A stretch of 48,981 nucleotides of DNA from an uncultured Devosia sp. (GTDB lineage Bacteria; Pseudomonadota; Alphaproteobacteria; Rhizobiales; Devosiaceae): NCBI RefSeq assembly GCF_913055165.1, contig NZ_CAJXJS010000025.1, forward strand, positions 1-48,981, in the 5' to 3' direction. Shown here in pieces: positions 42,301 to 48,981 of the stretch; position 1 is the first letter of the stretch; every line of letters starts with the position of its first letter. The notes under the pieces are model-generated. The model was not told the origin of the DNA. It searched no databases and saw only the letters and a list, made by a program, of their open reading frames with translations. The position numbers and the translations under genes are program-made.

Positions 42301-42830
42301 TGCTGACAGTCGCGCCTCCCGACAGGCTGGAATCGCGTTCCAACCTCACCTTCGAAGCCCTGATGTGGGCGCTGTCGCGGCCCGGTGATGTGCGTTCCCT
42401 GCCCGAAGCCGGGTTTGAATCCATTCTCGAGACTTTGGTGGATATTGAGTGCACTGCCTTTGCCGATACACCGGCCCTGCGCGCACGGATCGTGGCCAGC
42501 GGGGCGACGCTGGCAGACCGGATCGCCACGGCAGACCATGTGTTCGTAAGTACAATCGAGAGTGCAGAAATCGCCGAGATCAATTGCGGCAGTGCACTCT
42601 ATCCGGATGACGGCGCGACTCTGGTCGCCGCGGTTCCCCATGAAGGCCAGCGCCTGCGCCTCACCGGTCCCGGAATTAATGGATTGATAGAGGTTCGTCT
42701 GGCGCTGCCGCCCGGATTCTGGGCAATGCGCGAGCTGCTCTGCTCTTACCCTGAAGGCTTTGACTGCTTTTTCGTCGATGGCGCATCCGTCATTGGCATT
42801 CCGCGCTCGACCAAGGTGGAGGTGCTCTGA
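42300..42830 (+). CDS. phnH: C-P lyase core subunit PhnH
   Basis: This 176-residue subunit forms a heterodimer-like partner in the C-P lyase core. Typical features are the N-terminal FEALMWALSRPGDV, the conserved middle GSALYPDDGATLVAAV and the C-terminal RLTGPGINGLIEVRLALPPGFWA, read in sections. It is slightly shorter than the E. coli protein. Start and stop overlap phnG and phnI by one base each (TGATG), so all core subunits are made from one coupled message. Confidence 0.92.
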   Translation: MLTVAPPDRLESRSNLTFEALMWALSRPGDVRSLPEAGFESILETLVDIECTAFADTPALRARIVASGATLADRIATADHVFVSTIESAEIAEINCGSALYPDDGATLVAAVPHEGQRLRLTGPGINGLIEVRLALPPGFWAMRELLCSYPEGFDCFFVDGASVIGIPRSTKVEVL

Positions 42831-43924
42831 TGGCATATGTTGCAACCCGCGGTGGCGAGAAGGCCATCGAACAGGCAGAGCGGCTGTTCCGCCAGGATCT
42901 GGGCACGATTGATGCTGCCCGCGTCGAGACCATCCGCGCCACCATGCCCTATCTCATCGACCGGGTAATGGGCGAGGCTTCGCTCTATGACGAGGAGCTG
43001 GCCGCCCTGGCGCTGGCCCAGACCGGTGGCGAGCTCTCCGAAGCCGTGCTGGTGTTGCGGGCCTGGCGCACCACCCAGCCACGCCTCGCCATTGCACGTC
43101 CGGTTCAGCAGCACGAGCTGCTGACCCAGCGCCGCATCTCGGCGGCCTTCAAGGACATTCCCGGTGGACAGATCCTTGGGCCAACGCTCGATTATTCGCA
43201 CCGTGTGCTGGCCACCGACGTGCTCGAAGGCAAACCCTTCACCGCGCCTGCCGTGGACCTGGCCGACCAGCCTGCCCCTGCAAGGCAGCCGTCTTTGGCG
43301 GACTGGCAGCGGCAGCAGGGGCTCGTCGCCCCGAGTGAAGCGTCCAATGTGGCACCCCAAGACATCCCGGACCTTACGCGCGAACCACTTCTATTTCCCG
43401 CCTCACGGGCACACCGGTTGCAGAGCCTGGCGCGCGCCGAAACCGGTGGTGTGCTGGCGCTCGGCTATGCGGCCCAGCGTGGCTATGGCAATGCCCACCC
43501 GACGGTCAACGAATTGCGGTTGGCCGAGGCAGAGGTGGTGGTTCGCCATCCGCGCGGCACGGAATTTTCCGCCGGGCGCGTACGCGTCAGCCAGGCCGAG
43601 GTCACGTCCAAGGAAAAGGGCGGCTATCTCGAACTGGGTTTTGCCGCCACCTTCGGCTGGAACGAGGTCAAGGTGATTGCCGCGGCAACGCTGGACCTCA
43701 ATTCTGCGGAAGCACCGGTTGGTTCGGCCGTGCATGAGGAATTTTACCTCTACCACACCGAAAGCGTCGAGGCCTCCGGCTTCTGCATTCACTTCAAATT
43801 GCCCCACTACGTCACCTTCCAGTCGATCCTGGACGCCATGCGCGACGCCAAGGCCAAGAAGGCCGCGGCGGAAGCGGCCGGTGACGTCTATGTCGCCGAG
43901 CCCGAAGAGGAGCCCGTCATATGA
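42830..43924 (+). CDS. phnI: C-P lyase core subunit PhnI (ribose triphosphate-phosphonate synthesis)
   Basis: This 364-residue catalytic subunit displaces adenine from ATP with a phosphonate, aided by PhnG, H and L. MAYVATRGGEKAIEQAERL, RRISAAFKDIPGGQILGPT, LALGYAAQRGYGNAHPTV and the near-C-terminal HFKLPHYVTFQ (metal-site histidines) match the family. A Glu/Asp-rich tail (EPEEEP) is extra. The stop overlaps phnJ (ATGA). Nothing in PhnI looks degraded, which matters for judging the odd PhnJ next to it. Confidence 0.94.
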   Translation: MAYVATRGGEKAIEQAERLFRQDLGTIDAARVETIRATMPYLIDRVMGEASLYDEELAALALAQTGGELSEAVLVLRAWRTTQPRLAIARPVQQHELLTQRRISAAFKDIPGGQILGPTLDYSHRVLATDVLEGKPFTAPAVDLADQPAPARQPSLADWQRQQGLVAPSEASNVAPQDIPDLTREPLLFPASRAHRLQSLARAETGGVLALGYAAQRGYGNAHPTVNELRLAEAEVVVRHPRGTEFSAGRVRVSQAEVTSKEKGGYLELGFAATFGWNEVKVIAAATLDLNSAEAPVGSAVHEEFYLYHTESVEASGFCIHFKLPHYVTFQSILDAMRDAKAKKAAAEAAGDVYVAEPEEEPVI

Positions 43925-44835
43925 GCCTTGCAACCCTGACCAAAGACTGGGCGGCGACCAGCTACGGTTTCCTCGACGCTTCGGCAAAGCGCGAATTGCG
44001 CCGCAAGATGCTCAAGGCCATCGCCGTGCCCGGCTGCCAGATGCCCTATGCCAGTCGCGAGGTGCCGATGGCGCGTGGCTGGGGTACCGGCGGGCTGCAG
44101 GTAACGCTGACGCTGGTGAACCCAAATTCGGTAGTGAAGGTCATCGACCAGGGCGCCGATGATGGGGTCAATGCCGCCTCGATCCGCCGTTTCATCTCCC
44201 GCGTCTCCGGCGCCTCGGAGACCTGGGACACGCTCGAAGCCACCATCGTGCAGTCGCGCCACCGCGTTCCCGAAGAGATCATGCGCGAAAACCAGGTGCT
44301 GGTGCTGCAGGTGCCCAATCCCGAGCCGCTGCGTGGCGTGGAGCCGAACATTTCCATCGCCCGGCAGATGCATGCCGACGCTGATTACGGCAAGCTTTGG
44401 CTGACGCTCTATGAGCAGATCGTGCGCAAGGGCCGCATCATGCAGGGCGCGGCCTACCCCTCCATGGTCAATGGTCGCCACGTCATGACGCCGTCGCCCA
44501 TCCCCCGCTGGGATGTGCCCAAACTCAATATGTCGAAACACTTGACCATTCTCTCGGCGGGCCGGGAAAAGCGTCTCTATGCCGTGCCGCCCTATACGCG
44601 GGTGGAACCGCTGGTCTTCTCCGATCGCCCCTATCTGGTGGAAGACCATGCCGCGCTTACCTGCCGCCGCTCGGGCGTCTCCGGCTTCTTCATGAATGAA
44701 TTGCCGCAGGATGGCGGCGGATCGGTGTTCGAGGTCTCGGACAGCAATCTGGGCATCAAGGCCATCGATTGCGCTGATGGCGCACCGGACGCAATCGGCG
44801 ATACCTGGTACCGCAACGGGGAGTTTTCGGCATGA
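43921..44835 (+). CDS. phnJ: PhnJ-family C-P lyase subunit with missing iron-sulfur cysteines
   Basis: This 304-residue homologue of the radical-SAM C-P lyase clearly belongs to the family: AVPGCQMPYASREVP with the conserved Gly (G38, E. coli Gly32), GWGTGGLQVT, IDQGADDGVNAASIRRF and GREKRLYAVPPYTRVEPL. In the E. coli enzyme Cys241, 244 and 266 hold the 4Fe-4S cluster and Cys272 is the thiyl radical site. Aligned here by the flanking VEDH and SD residues, only the first is kept (C248); the others are S251, V272 and G278. The only other cysteines are C39, next to the radical Gly, and C284. The frame is intact and coupled to phnI and phnK, so it is not a decayed gene. Activity by the known mechanism is doubtful. 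Confidence 0.9.
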   Translation: MSLATLTKDWAATSYGFLDASAKRELRRKMLKAIAVPGCQMPYASREVPMARGWGTGGLQVTLTLVNPNSVVKVIDQGADDGVNAASIRRFISRVSGASETWDTLEATIVQSRHRVPEEIMRENQVLVLQVPNPEPLRGVEPNISIARQMHADADYGKLWLTLYEQIVRKGRIMQGAAYPSMVNGRHVMTPSPIPRWDVPKLNMSKHLTILSAGREKRLYAVPPYTRVEPLVFSDRPYLVEDHAALTCRRSGVSGFFMNELPQDGGGSVFEVSDSNLGIKAIDCADGAPDAIGDTWYRNGEFSA

Positions 44836-45653
44836 ACCTCATCTCCGAACCCGCCGCGCTGGAGCGTGCCGCTCCTCGCCTCATGCGGGCAGAACCGCTG
44901 TTGCGGATGACCGACATTTCCAAGCGCTATGGCGACGTACGGGCTCTGCGCGGTGTGGATGCCGTGGTCTATCCCGGCGAAGTCATGGGTATTGTGGGTG
45001 AAAGCGGCTCGGGCAAGTCGACCCTGCTGCGCATGATGAACCTCGAAGACACTCCCGATAGCGGCGACTACACGCTGCGCCTGCCTGGTCGCGAAAACGA
45101 GAACTTGTTCGACCTCACCCGCTACGAGCGTCGCATGCTGTGCGCGCGTCATATCGGCATCGTCTATCAGAACCCGCATCTGGGCCTTCTGATGAAGCAT
45201 TCCTCGAGCGGCAATGTCGCCGAACGCCTGCTGATCGCTGGCGAGCGCAGCTTCGAAATCTTGCGTTCCAAGGCGCGGGAGGCGCTCGACGCCTCCGAAT
45301 TTCCGCTCGATCGCATGGACGCCCGCCCCATCGAATTGTCGGGCGGCATGCAGCAGCGCGTGCAACTGGCCAAGGCCATCGCGCTCGAACCGGCTCTGCT
45401 GCTGCTGGACGAGCCGACCACCGGCCTCGACGTTTCGGTGCAGGCTCTGGTGCTCGATACGCTCAAACGCCTGCAGCGCGATCGCCGGATTACCATGGTG
45501 CTGGTCAGCCACGACCTCGGCGTTATCCGCACCATGGCCGACCGGGTCATGGTCATGCGCCATGGCGAAGTGGTGGAGCAGGGGCTGGCGGACCAGGTCT
45601 TCCAGGACCCCCAGCACCCCTATACCCAGCAACTCGTCCACGCCAAGCTCTGA
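44832..45653 (+). CDS. phnK: C-P lyase accessory ABC-type ATPase PhnK
   Basis: This 273-residue ABC ATPase docks on the PhnGHIJ core rather than on a membrane permease. Walker A GESGSGKST, the Q-loop VYQNPHLGLLMKHSS with the PhnK-typical GLLM, signature LSGGMQQR and Walker B LLLLDEPTTGLD are present, and the H-loop is in VSHDLGVI. The start overlaps the phnJ stop (ATGA). The N-terminus carries about 20 residues before the ATPase fold (ALERAAPRLMRAEPLLRM). Since PhnK binds PhnJ in E. coli, its retention suggests that the unusual PhnJ still forms a complex. Confidence 0.93.
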   Translation: MNLISEPAALERAAPRLMRAEPLLRMTDISKRYGDVRALRGVDAVVYPGEVMGIVGESGSGKSTLLRMMNLEDTPDSGDYTLRLPGRENENLFDLTRYERRMLCARHIGIVYQNPHLGLLMKHSSSGNVAERLLIAGERSFEILRSKAREALDASEFPLDRMDARPIELSGGMQQRVQLAKAIALEPALLLLDEPTTGLDVSVQALVLDTLKRLQRDRRITMVLVSHDLGVIRTMADRVMVMRHGEVVEQGLADQVFQDPQHPYTQQLVHAKL

Positions 45654-45663
45654 GGCCCACCCC

Positions 45664-46395
45664 ATGACAACCACGCCCCTCCTGCGCGTCCAGGGTCTCA
45701 CCAAGACCTTCCGCATGTATCATTTGGACAGCATGCTGCACGCCTTTGAAGGCGTCAGTTTCGAGCTCCATGAAGGCGAGTTCCTGCTGTTGCGCGGACA
45801 CAATGGCGCCGGCAAGTCGACGCTGCTGCGTACCATCTGGCGCAGCTATCTGCCGGTGGGTGGGCACGTATTCTATCGCTCGCAGCATGGTGAAATTGAC
45901 CTCGCCAACGCGGCCGATGTCGATATCGCCCTGCTGCGCCGCGAAGAGATCGGCTTCGTTACCCAGTTCCTCAATGCCCGACCGCGTGTCGCGGCACAGG
46001 ACATCGTCGCCGAACCACTCTTGCTTGCCGGCCACAGCCAGACCGAAGCGTTGGATCAGGCCCGGCACTGGCTCGACCAGTTCGGCGTCCGGCCCGAACT
46101 CTGGCGCGCTTATCCATCGACCTTTTCAGGTGGCGAACAGCAAAAGGTGAACCTGGCGCGCGCGCTGATCCTGCCGCAGCGCCTGCTGCTGCTCGATGAA
46201 CCGACTGCCTCGCTCGACGTCGGCGCGCGCGCCGCGCTGGTCCGCCGCCTGGCCGATCTCAAGGCTCAGGGCGTGGCCATCATCGGGGTGTTCCACCATC
46301 CTGGTGATGTGTCCGACCTCATCGACCGCGAAATCAATCTCAACACCAGGGTTGTTGCCGACCATAGCCGGGAGGACGAACATGTGGCTGTCTGA
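45664..46395 (+). CDS. phnL: C-P lyase ATPase PhnL
   Basis: This 243-residue ABC-type ATPase is required with PhnGHI for attaching phosphonate to ribose triphosphate. It begins LLRVQGLTKTFRMYHLD and has Walker A GHNGAGKST. The PhnL-specific IGFVTQFLNARPRV follows, then signature FSGGEQQKVNLARAL and Walker B LLLLDEPTASLD, with the H-loop in VFHHPGDV. The ATG at 45664 lies 10 nt after phnK; the earlier open frame is inside phnK. It overlaps phnM by 14 nt. All motifs for ATP hydrolysis are intact. Confidence 0.93.
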   Translation: MTTTPLLRVQGLTKTFRMYHLDSMLHAFEGVSFELHEGEFLLLRGHNGAGKSTLLRTIWRSYLPVGGHVFYRSQHGEIDLANAADVDIALLRREEIGFVTQFLNARPRVAAQDIVAEPLLLAGHSQTEALDQARHWLDQFGVRPELWRAYPSTFSGGEQQKVNLARALILPQRLLLLDEPTASLDVGARAALVRRLADLKAQGVAIIGVFHHPGDVSDLIDREINLNTRVVADHSREDEHVAV

Positions 46396-47581
46396 TTTCC
46401 GCGTTGTCCTTGCTGACCGCGTCATCGAGCGGGGTGCGCTGCGTATCGAGGACGGGTTGATCGCTGAGATCAGCGAAGCGCCGGTCTCCCATGCCGATAT
46501 CGAGGGTGGTGGCCTCTTGCTGCTTGCCGGCATGATTGACATGCATGGCGACATGATCGAGCGCGAAATGGAACCGCGCCCCGGCGTCCGCATGCCGATG
46601 GATATGGGGCTGCGTGATCTCGACATGAAACTGGCCACAGCCGGGATCACTACGGCCTATGCCTCGCTGTCCTTCGCGCCCGGTTCAACCTACGGGCATA
46701 TGCGCTCCTATGAATATACCAGCGAACTGATCCGTGCCGTCGTCGCGGCCCGGCCCAACCTGCTCATCGACCATCGCGTGCATGCGCGTTTCGAGGTGAC
46801 CTTTCCTGCCGCGCTGTCAGTGGTCAAGGAACTGGTCAGTGAAGGCTCGGTGGATCTCGTCTCCCTTTGCGATCACACGCCCGGTCAAGGCCAGTATCGT
46901 GATCTCGATCTTCAGGCAGCCTCCCTGTCCAAGAACAAGGGCATTTCGCCCGAAGCGGCCATGGAGCAGCTGCAGCAGCGCATCCGCGACCGGCGGGAGA
47001 CTGCCGGGGACATGCGCGCCACGTTGAGCGCCATCACTCAATATTGCGCCATGCATGGCGTGCCGGTCGCCAGCCACGACGACGATACGGTCGAGAAGGT
47101 CACGCTCATGGATCAGCTCGGCGCCAATATCAGCGAATTTCCGGTGACGCTCGCGGCAGCGGTGGAGGCGCGCCGTCGTGGCATGCTCACGGCCATGGGC
47201 GCGCCCAATGCGCTGCGGGGCCAATCCTACTCGGGCAATCTGTCGGCCCGCGATGCTCACGCTGCCGGTGTGCTCGATCTGCTCGCCGCCGACTACCATC
47301 CCTCGGCCATGCTGCCGGCTGTGCTGGTGCTGGCCCAGACTGATCCGGCAGGGCTTGCCGGCGCCGCCCGCCTCACCTCGAGCAATCCGGCCCGGGCGTT
47401 GGGCCTTGAGGATCGTGGCGAAATTCGCGTCGGGCTGCGTGCCGACCTCTTGATCGCATCGGAGACGGGCGTCGGTCAGGTGCATGCGACCCTGTCGCGG
47501 GGCCGCTTCGTGCATGCCGATGGTCGGCTCGATCTGTCAGGCGCGGAACAGCGTCACGCGCATGTCATTCGAATGAGTTAA
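46382..47581 (+). CDS. phnM: Ribose triphosphonate diphosphatase PhnM (amidohydrolase)
   Basis: This 399-residue amidohydrolase-superfamily enzyme removes diphosphate from alkylphosphonate ribose triphosphate. The metal-site motif GMIDMHGDMIEREMEPRPGV, SLCDHTPGQGQYRD, VPVASHDDDTVEKV and the C-terminal DYHPSAMLPAVLVLA are all PhnM signatures. Its start lies 14 nt inside phnL. The last codons (HVIRMS) are formed by the palindrome TCATTCGAATGA, so an operator for the next promoter is embedded in the 3' end of this gene. The length agrees with the family. Confidence 0.93.
   Translation: MWLSDFRVVLADRVIERGALRIEDGLIAEISEAPVSHADIEGGGLLLLAGMIDMHGDMIEREMEPRPGVRMPMDMGLRDLDMKLATAGITTAYASLSFAPGSTYGHMRSYEYTSELIRAVVAARPNLLIDHRVHARFEVTFPAALSVVKELVSEGSVDLVSLCDHTPGQGQYRDLDLQAASLSKNKGISPEAAMEQLQQRIRDRRETAGDMRATLSAITQYCAMHGVPVASHDDDTVEKVTLMDQLGANISEFPVTLAAAVEARRRGMLTAMGAPNALRGQSYSGNLSARDAHAAGVLDLLAADYHPSAMLPAVLVLAQTDPAGLAGAARLTSSNPARALGLEDRGEIRVGLRADLLIASETGVGQVHATLSRGRFVHADGRLDLSGAEQRHAHVIRMS
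47565..47576. promoter_or_regulatory. Putative PhnF operator before phnC, embedded in the phnM 3' end
   Basis: TCATTCGAATGA repeats the core of the 41086 palindrome and continues GT on the right like that site. It lies 59-70 nt before the phnC start. Directly downstream CTGTCAT (47584-47590) and, after 10 nt, TAGGCT (47601-47606) resemble the second half of a Pho box and its -10; the first Pho half is poor. Confidence 0.6.
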
Positions 47582-47635
47582 CGCTGTCATCTAGGCGGAC
47601 TAGGCTCAATTCATAGCAACGCCACGGGGTGGACC

Positions 47636-48463
47636 ATGCTGGAACTGAAGAACGTCACTAAGCGCTTCGGCGACACGGTTGCGGTTAACAATGTGTCAAC
47701 GCAATTCGCCCCCGGGCAGATGGTCGGTGTTATTGGCCGTTCCGGCGCCGGCAAGTCGACCCTGCTGCGGCTGATCAACCGGTTGGCCACTGCTGATGAG
47801 GGGCAGATCATTTCGGGTGATGTCAATGTGGGCGGTCTCAGCGGCAATGCCCTGCGCGCCTGGCGCGCCCGCTGCGCCATGATCTTCCAGCAGTTTAACC
47901 TCGTGAACCGCCTGGACGTTCTGACAAATGTGCTGATCGGCCGGATCGGCAGCGCGGCGACGATGCCGGTGATGTTCAAGCATTTTTCGGCAACCGACCG
48001 TGCCAATGCGGCCATGGCGCTCGACCGGCTCGATCTGCTCTCCCAAGCCCTTCAGCGGGCAGACACCTTATCGGGCGGTCAGCAGCAGCGTGTCGCCATC
48101 GCCCGGGCGCTGATGCAGAAACCCACCCTGATCCTGGCCGACGAGCCCATTGCATCGCTCGATCCGCGCAACGCAAGGCTGGTGATGGAGGCGCTGCGCA
48201 CCATCAACCAGCAGGACAAGATTACCGTCATCACCAATCTGCACACGCTGGATGCTGCCCGCGCCTATTGCGACCGCATCATCGGCATGGCGCATGGGCA
48301 TGTCGTCTTCGATGGCAAGCCTGCGCAACTGACCGGCGCGATGATCCAGCAGATCTATGGTGACGATTCAGAAACAGTTGTGGACGAGAGCCTGACCTCG
48401 ACCATCGCTGCCACCGGCCCGTCAGATCGGGCCGGCAAACGACAACTGGAGATGGCGCACTAA
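47636..48463 (+). CDS. phnC: Phosphonate ABC transporter ATP-binding protein
   Basis: This 275-residue ATPase powers phosphonate import. LELKNVTKRFGDTVAVNNVS, Walker A GRSGAGKST, the Q-loop IFQQFNLVNRLDVLTNVLIGRI with the PhnC-typical spacing, signature LSGGQQQR, Walker B LILADEPIASLD and TVITNLHTLDAARAYCDRIIGM identify PhnC. GGGGTGG precedes the ATG. It starts 54 nt after phnM, with its own likely promoter controlled by the PhnF-type palindrome, and is followed by phnD. A poorly conserved tail of about 35 residues extends the C-terminus. Confidence 0.92.
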   Translation: MLELKNVTKRFGDTVAVNNVSTQFAPGQMVGVIGRSGAGKSTLLRLINRLATADEGQIISGDVNVGGLSGNALRAWRARCAMIFQQFNLVNRLDVLTNVLIGRIGSAATMPVMFKHFSATDRANAAMALDRLDLLSQALQRADTLSGGQQQRVAIARALMQKPTLILADEPIASLDPRNARLVMEALRTINQQDKITVITNLHTLDAARAYCDRIIGMAHGHVVFDGKPAQLTGAMIQQIYGDDSETVVDESLTSTIAATGPSDRAGKRQLEMAH

Positions 48464-48499
48464 CCGCCACGCCTCACCCCAAGAATCGGAGCAACATCC

Positions 48500-48981
48500 A
48501 TGCTTACCCTGACGCGTCGTGGCCTTGTGGCCGCGCTGGTTTCGCTCGCCCTCATTTCCCCGGCCCTGGGCCAGGACTGGCGCGAGCAGTATCCGGAACT
48601 GACGATCGGCATTTCGTCCGGCGAAAACGAGACCGATGCCATCGCCCGCAACCAGCCCTATGCGGATTATCTCAGCCGCGAGCTGGGCGTGCCGGTCAAC
48701 ATCGTGCGGGGTACTGACTATGCAGCGGTGATCGAAGCCATGCGCTCGGGCCATGTGCAGATCGCCTCGGTCGGTCCCGCCGCCTATGCCCTGGCCCGCA
48801 AGATCATGGGCGAAGACATCGCTCCGGTCGCGGTCACGCTCGATGGTGACGGCAATCTGGGCTACTACTCTGTCATCGCCGTGCGCGCCGACAGCCCTTA
48901 TCAGACCCTGGAAGACGTCAAGGGCAAGTCCTTCGCCTTTGCCGATCCCAACTCGACCTCCGGCTATGCCGTTCCTTCCTA
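48500..48981 (+). CDS. phnD: Phosphonate ABC transporter substrate-binding protein (partial)
   Basis: The first 160 residues of a periplasmic phosphonate-binding protein lie here; the gene runs off the right edge of the window. A Sec signal peptide (MLTLTRRGLVAALVSLALIS, cleaved after ALG near residue 24) is followed by the PhnD pattern LTIGISSGENETDAIARNQPYADYL in sections, DYAAVIEAMRSGHVQIASVGPAAYALA and FADPNSTSGYAVPS. The conserved Tyr, Ser and Thr of the latter motifs contact the phosphonate group in characterised members. It follows phnC by 36 nt, and permease genes are expected beyond the edge. Confidence 0.9.
   Translation, partial: MLTLTRRGLVAALVSLALISPALGQDWREQYPELTIGISSGENETDAIARNQPYADYLSRELGVPVNIVRGTDYAAVIEAMRSGHVQIASVGPAAYALARKIMGEDIAPVAVTLDGDGNLGYYSVIAVRADSPYQTLEDVKGKSFAFADPNSTSGYAVPS

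Overview
The window is GC-rich, densely packed bacterial DNA. Nearly every gene touches its neighbour through 1-14 nt overlaps (ATGA, GTGA, TGATG), and it carries many solute transporters (ABC, TRAP, tripartite tricarboxylate), FCD- and UTRA-type GntR regulators, LysR and MarR regulators, and a C-P lyase operon. Together with the alphaproteobacterial Alph_Pro_TM family gene beside TauE, this suggests a heterotrophic alphaproteobacterium of the Hyphomicrobiales, perhaps Devosia-like. The genus is a guess. I saw no rRNA, tRNA, insertion sequence, CRISPR array or phage gene.

Region 1 (1-12995) is a catabolic island. It holds the start of a branched-chain-type ABC transporter (Tat-exported binding protein, LivG-like ATPase), a carboxymuconolactone-decarboxylase-family protein, an FCD-type GntR regulator, three short-chain dehydrogenases, a beta-lactamase-fold esterase, a metallo-beta-lactamase-fold lactonase-like enzyme, a TRAP transporter, a 3-hydroxyisobutyrate-dehydrogenase-like enzyme and a succinate-semialdehyde-type aldehyde dehydrogenase. 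An 11-bp motif, TTGTATGACAA or a close variant, stands before four of its transcription units, so the GntR protein probably controls the whole island. The likely theme is import of a hydroxy- or keto-acid or lactone, ring opening, and oxidation to a central acid.

Region 2 (13213-21998) has a LysR gene, a monocistronic extracellular binding protein with a textbook terminator, and then a MarR gene divergent from a complete gentisate pathway: gentisate dioxygenase, an unknown protein, fumarylpyruvate hydrolase and maleylpyruvate isomerase. The gentisate operon runs on into a family 3 glycoside hydrolase and an esterase. A 22-bp palindrome covers the promoter.

Region 3 (22204-34298) looks like one long operon for a sulfated, glycosidic substrate. 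It has a peptide-type ABC importer with a permease-ATPase fusion and no binding protein, two sulfatases with CxPxR sites, a PA14-containing GH3 beta-glucosidase, the formylglycine-generating enzyme that activates sulfatases, a TauE-type anion exporter and an Alph_Pro_TM protein.

Region 4 (34358-39558) has a LysR gene divergent from a PrpF/4-oxalomesaconate tautomerase-like gene and a TctC-TctA(B) tricarboxylate transporter.

Region 5 (39647-48981) is the phosphonate C-P lyase locus: a hexapeptide transferase and phnN on the minus strand, then phnF-G-H-I-J-K-L-M and phnC-D on the plus strand. Two Pho boxes and three copies of a palindrome (core TCATTCGAATGA) form a clear dual-control architecture. 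The outstanding anomaly is PhnJ, which lacks three of the four cysteines used for the iron-sulfur cluster and thiyl-radical chemistry in the known C-P lyase, although the operon around it is intact.
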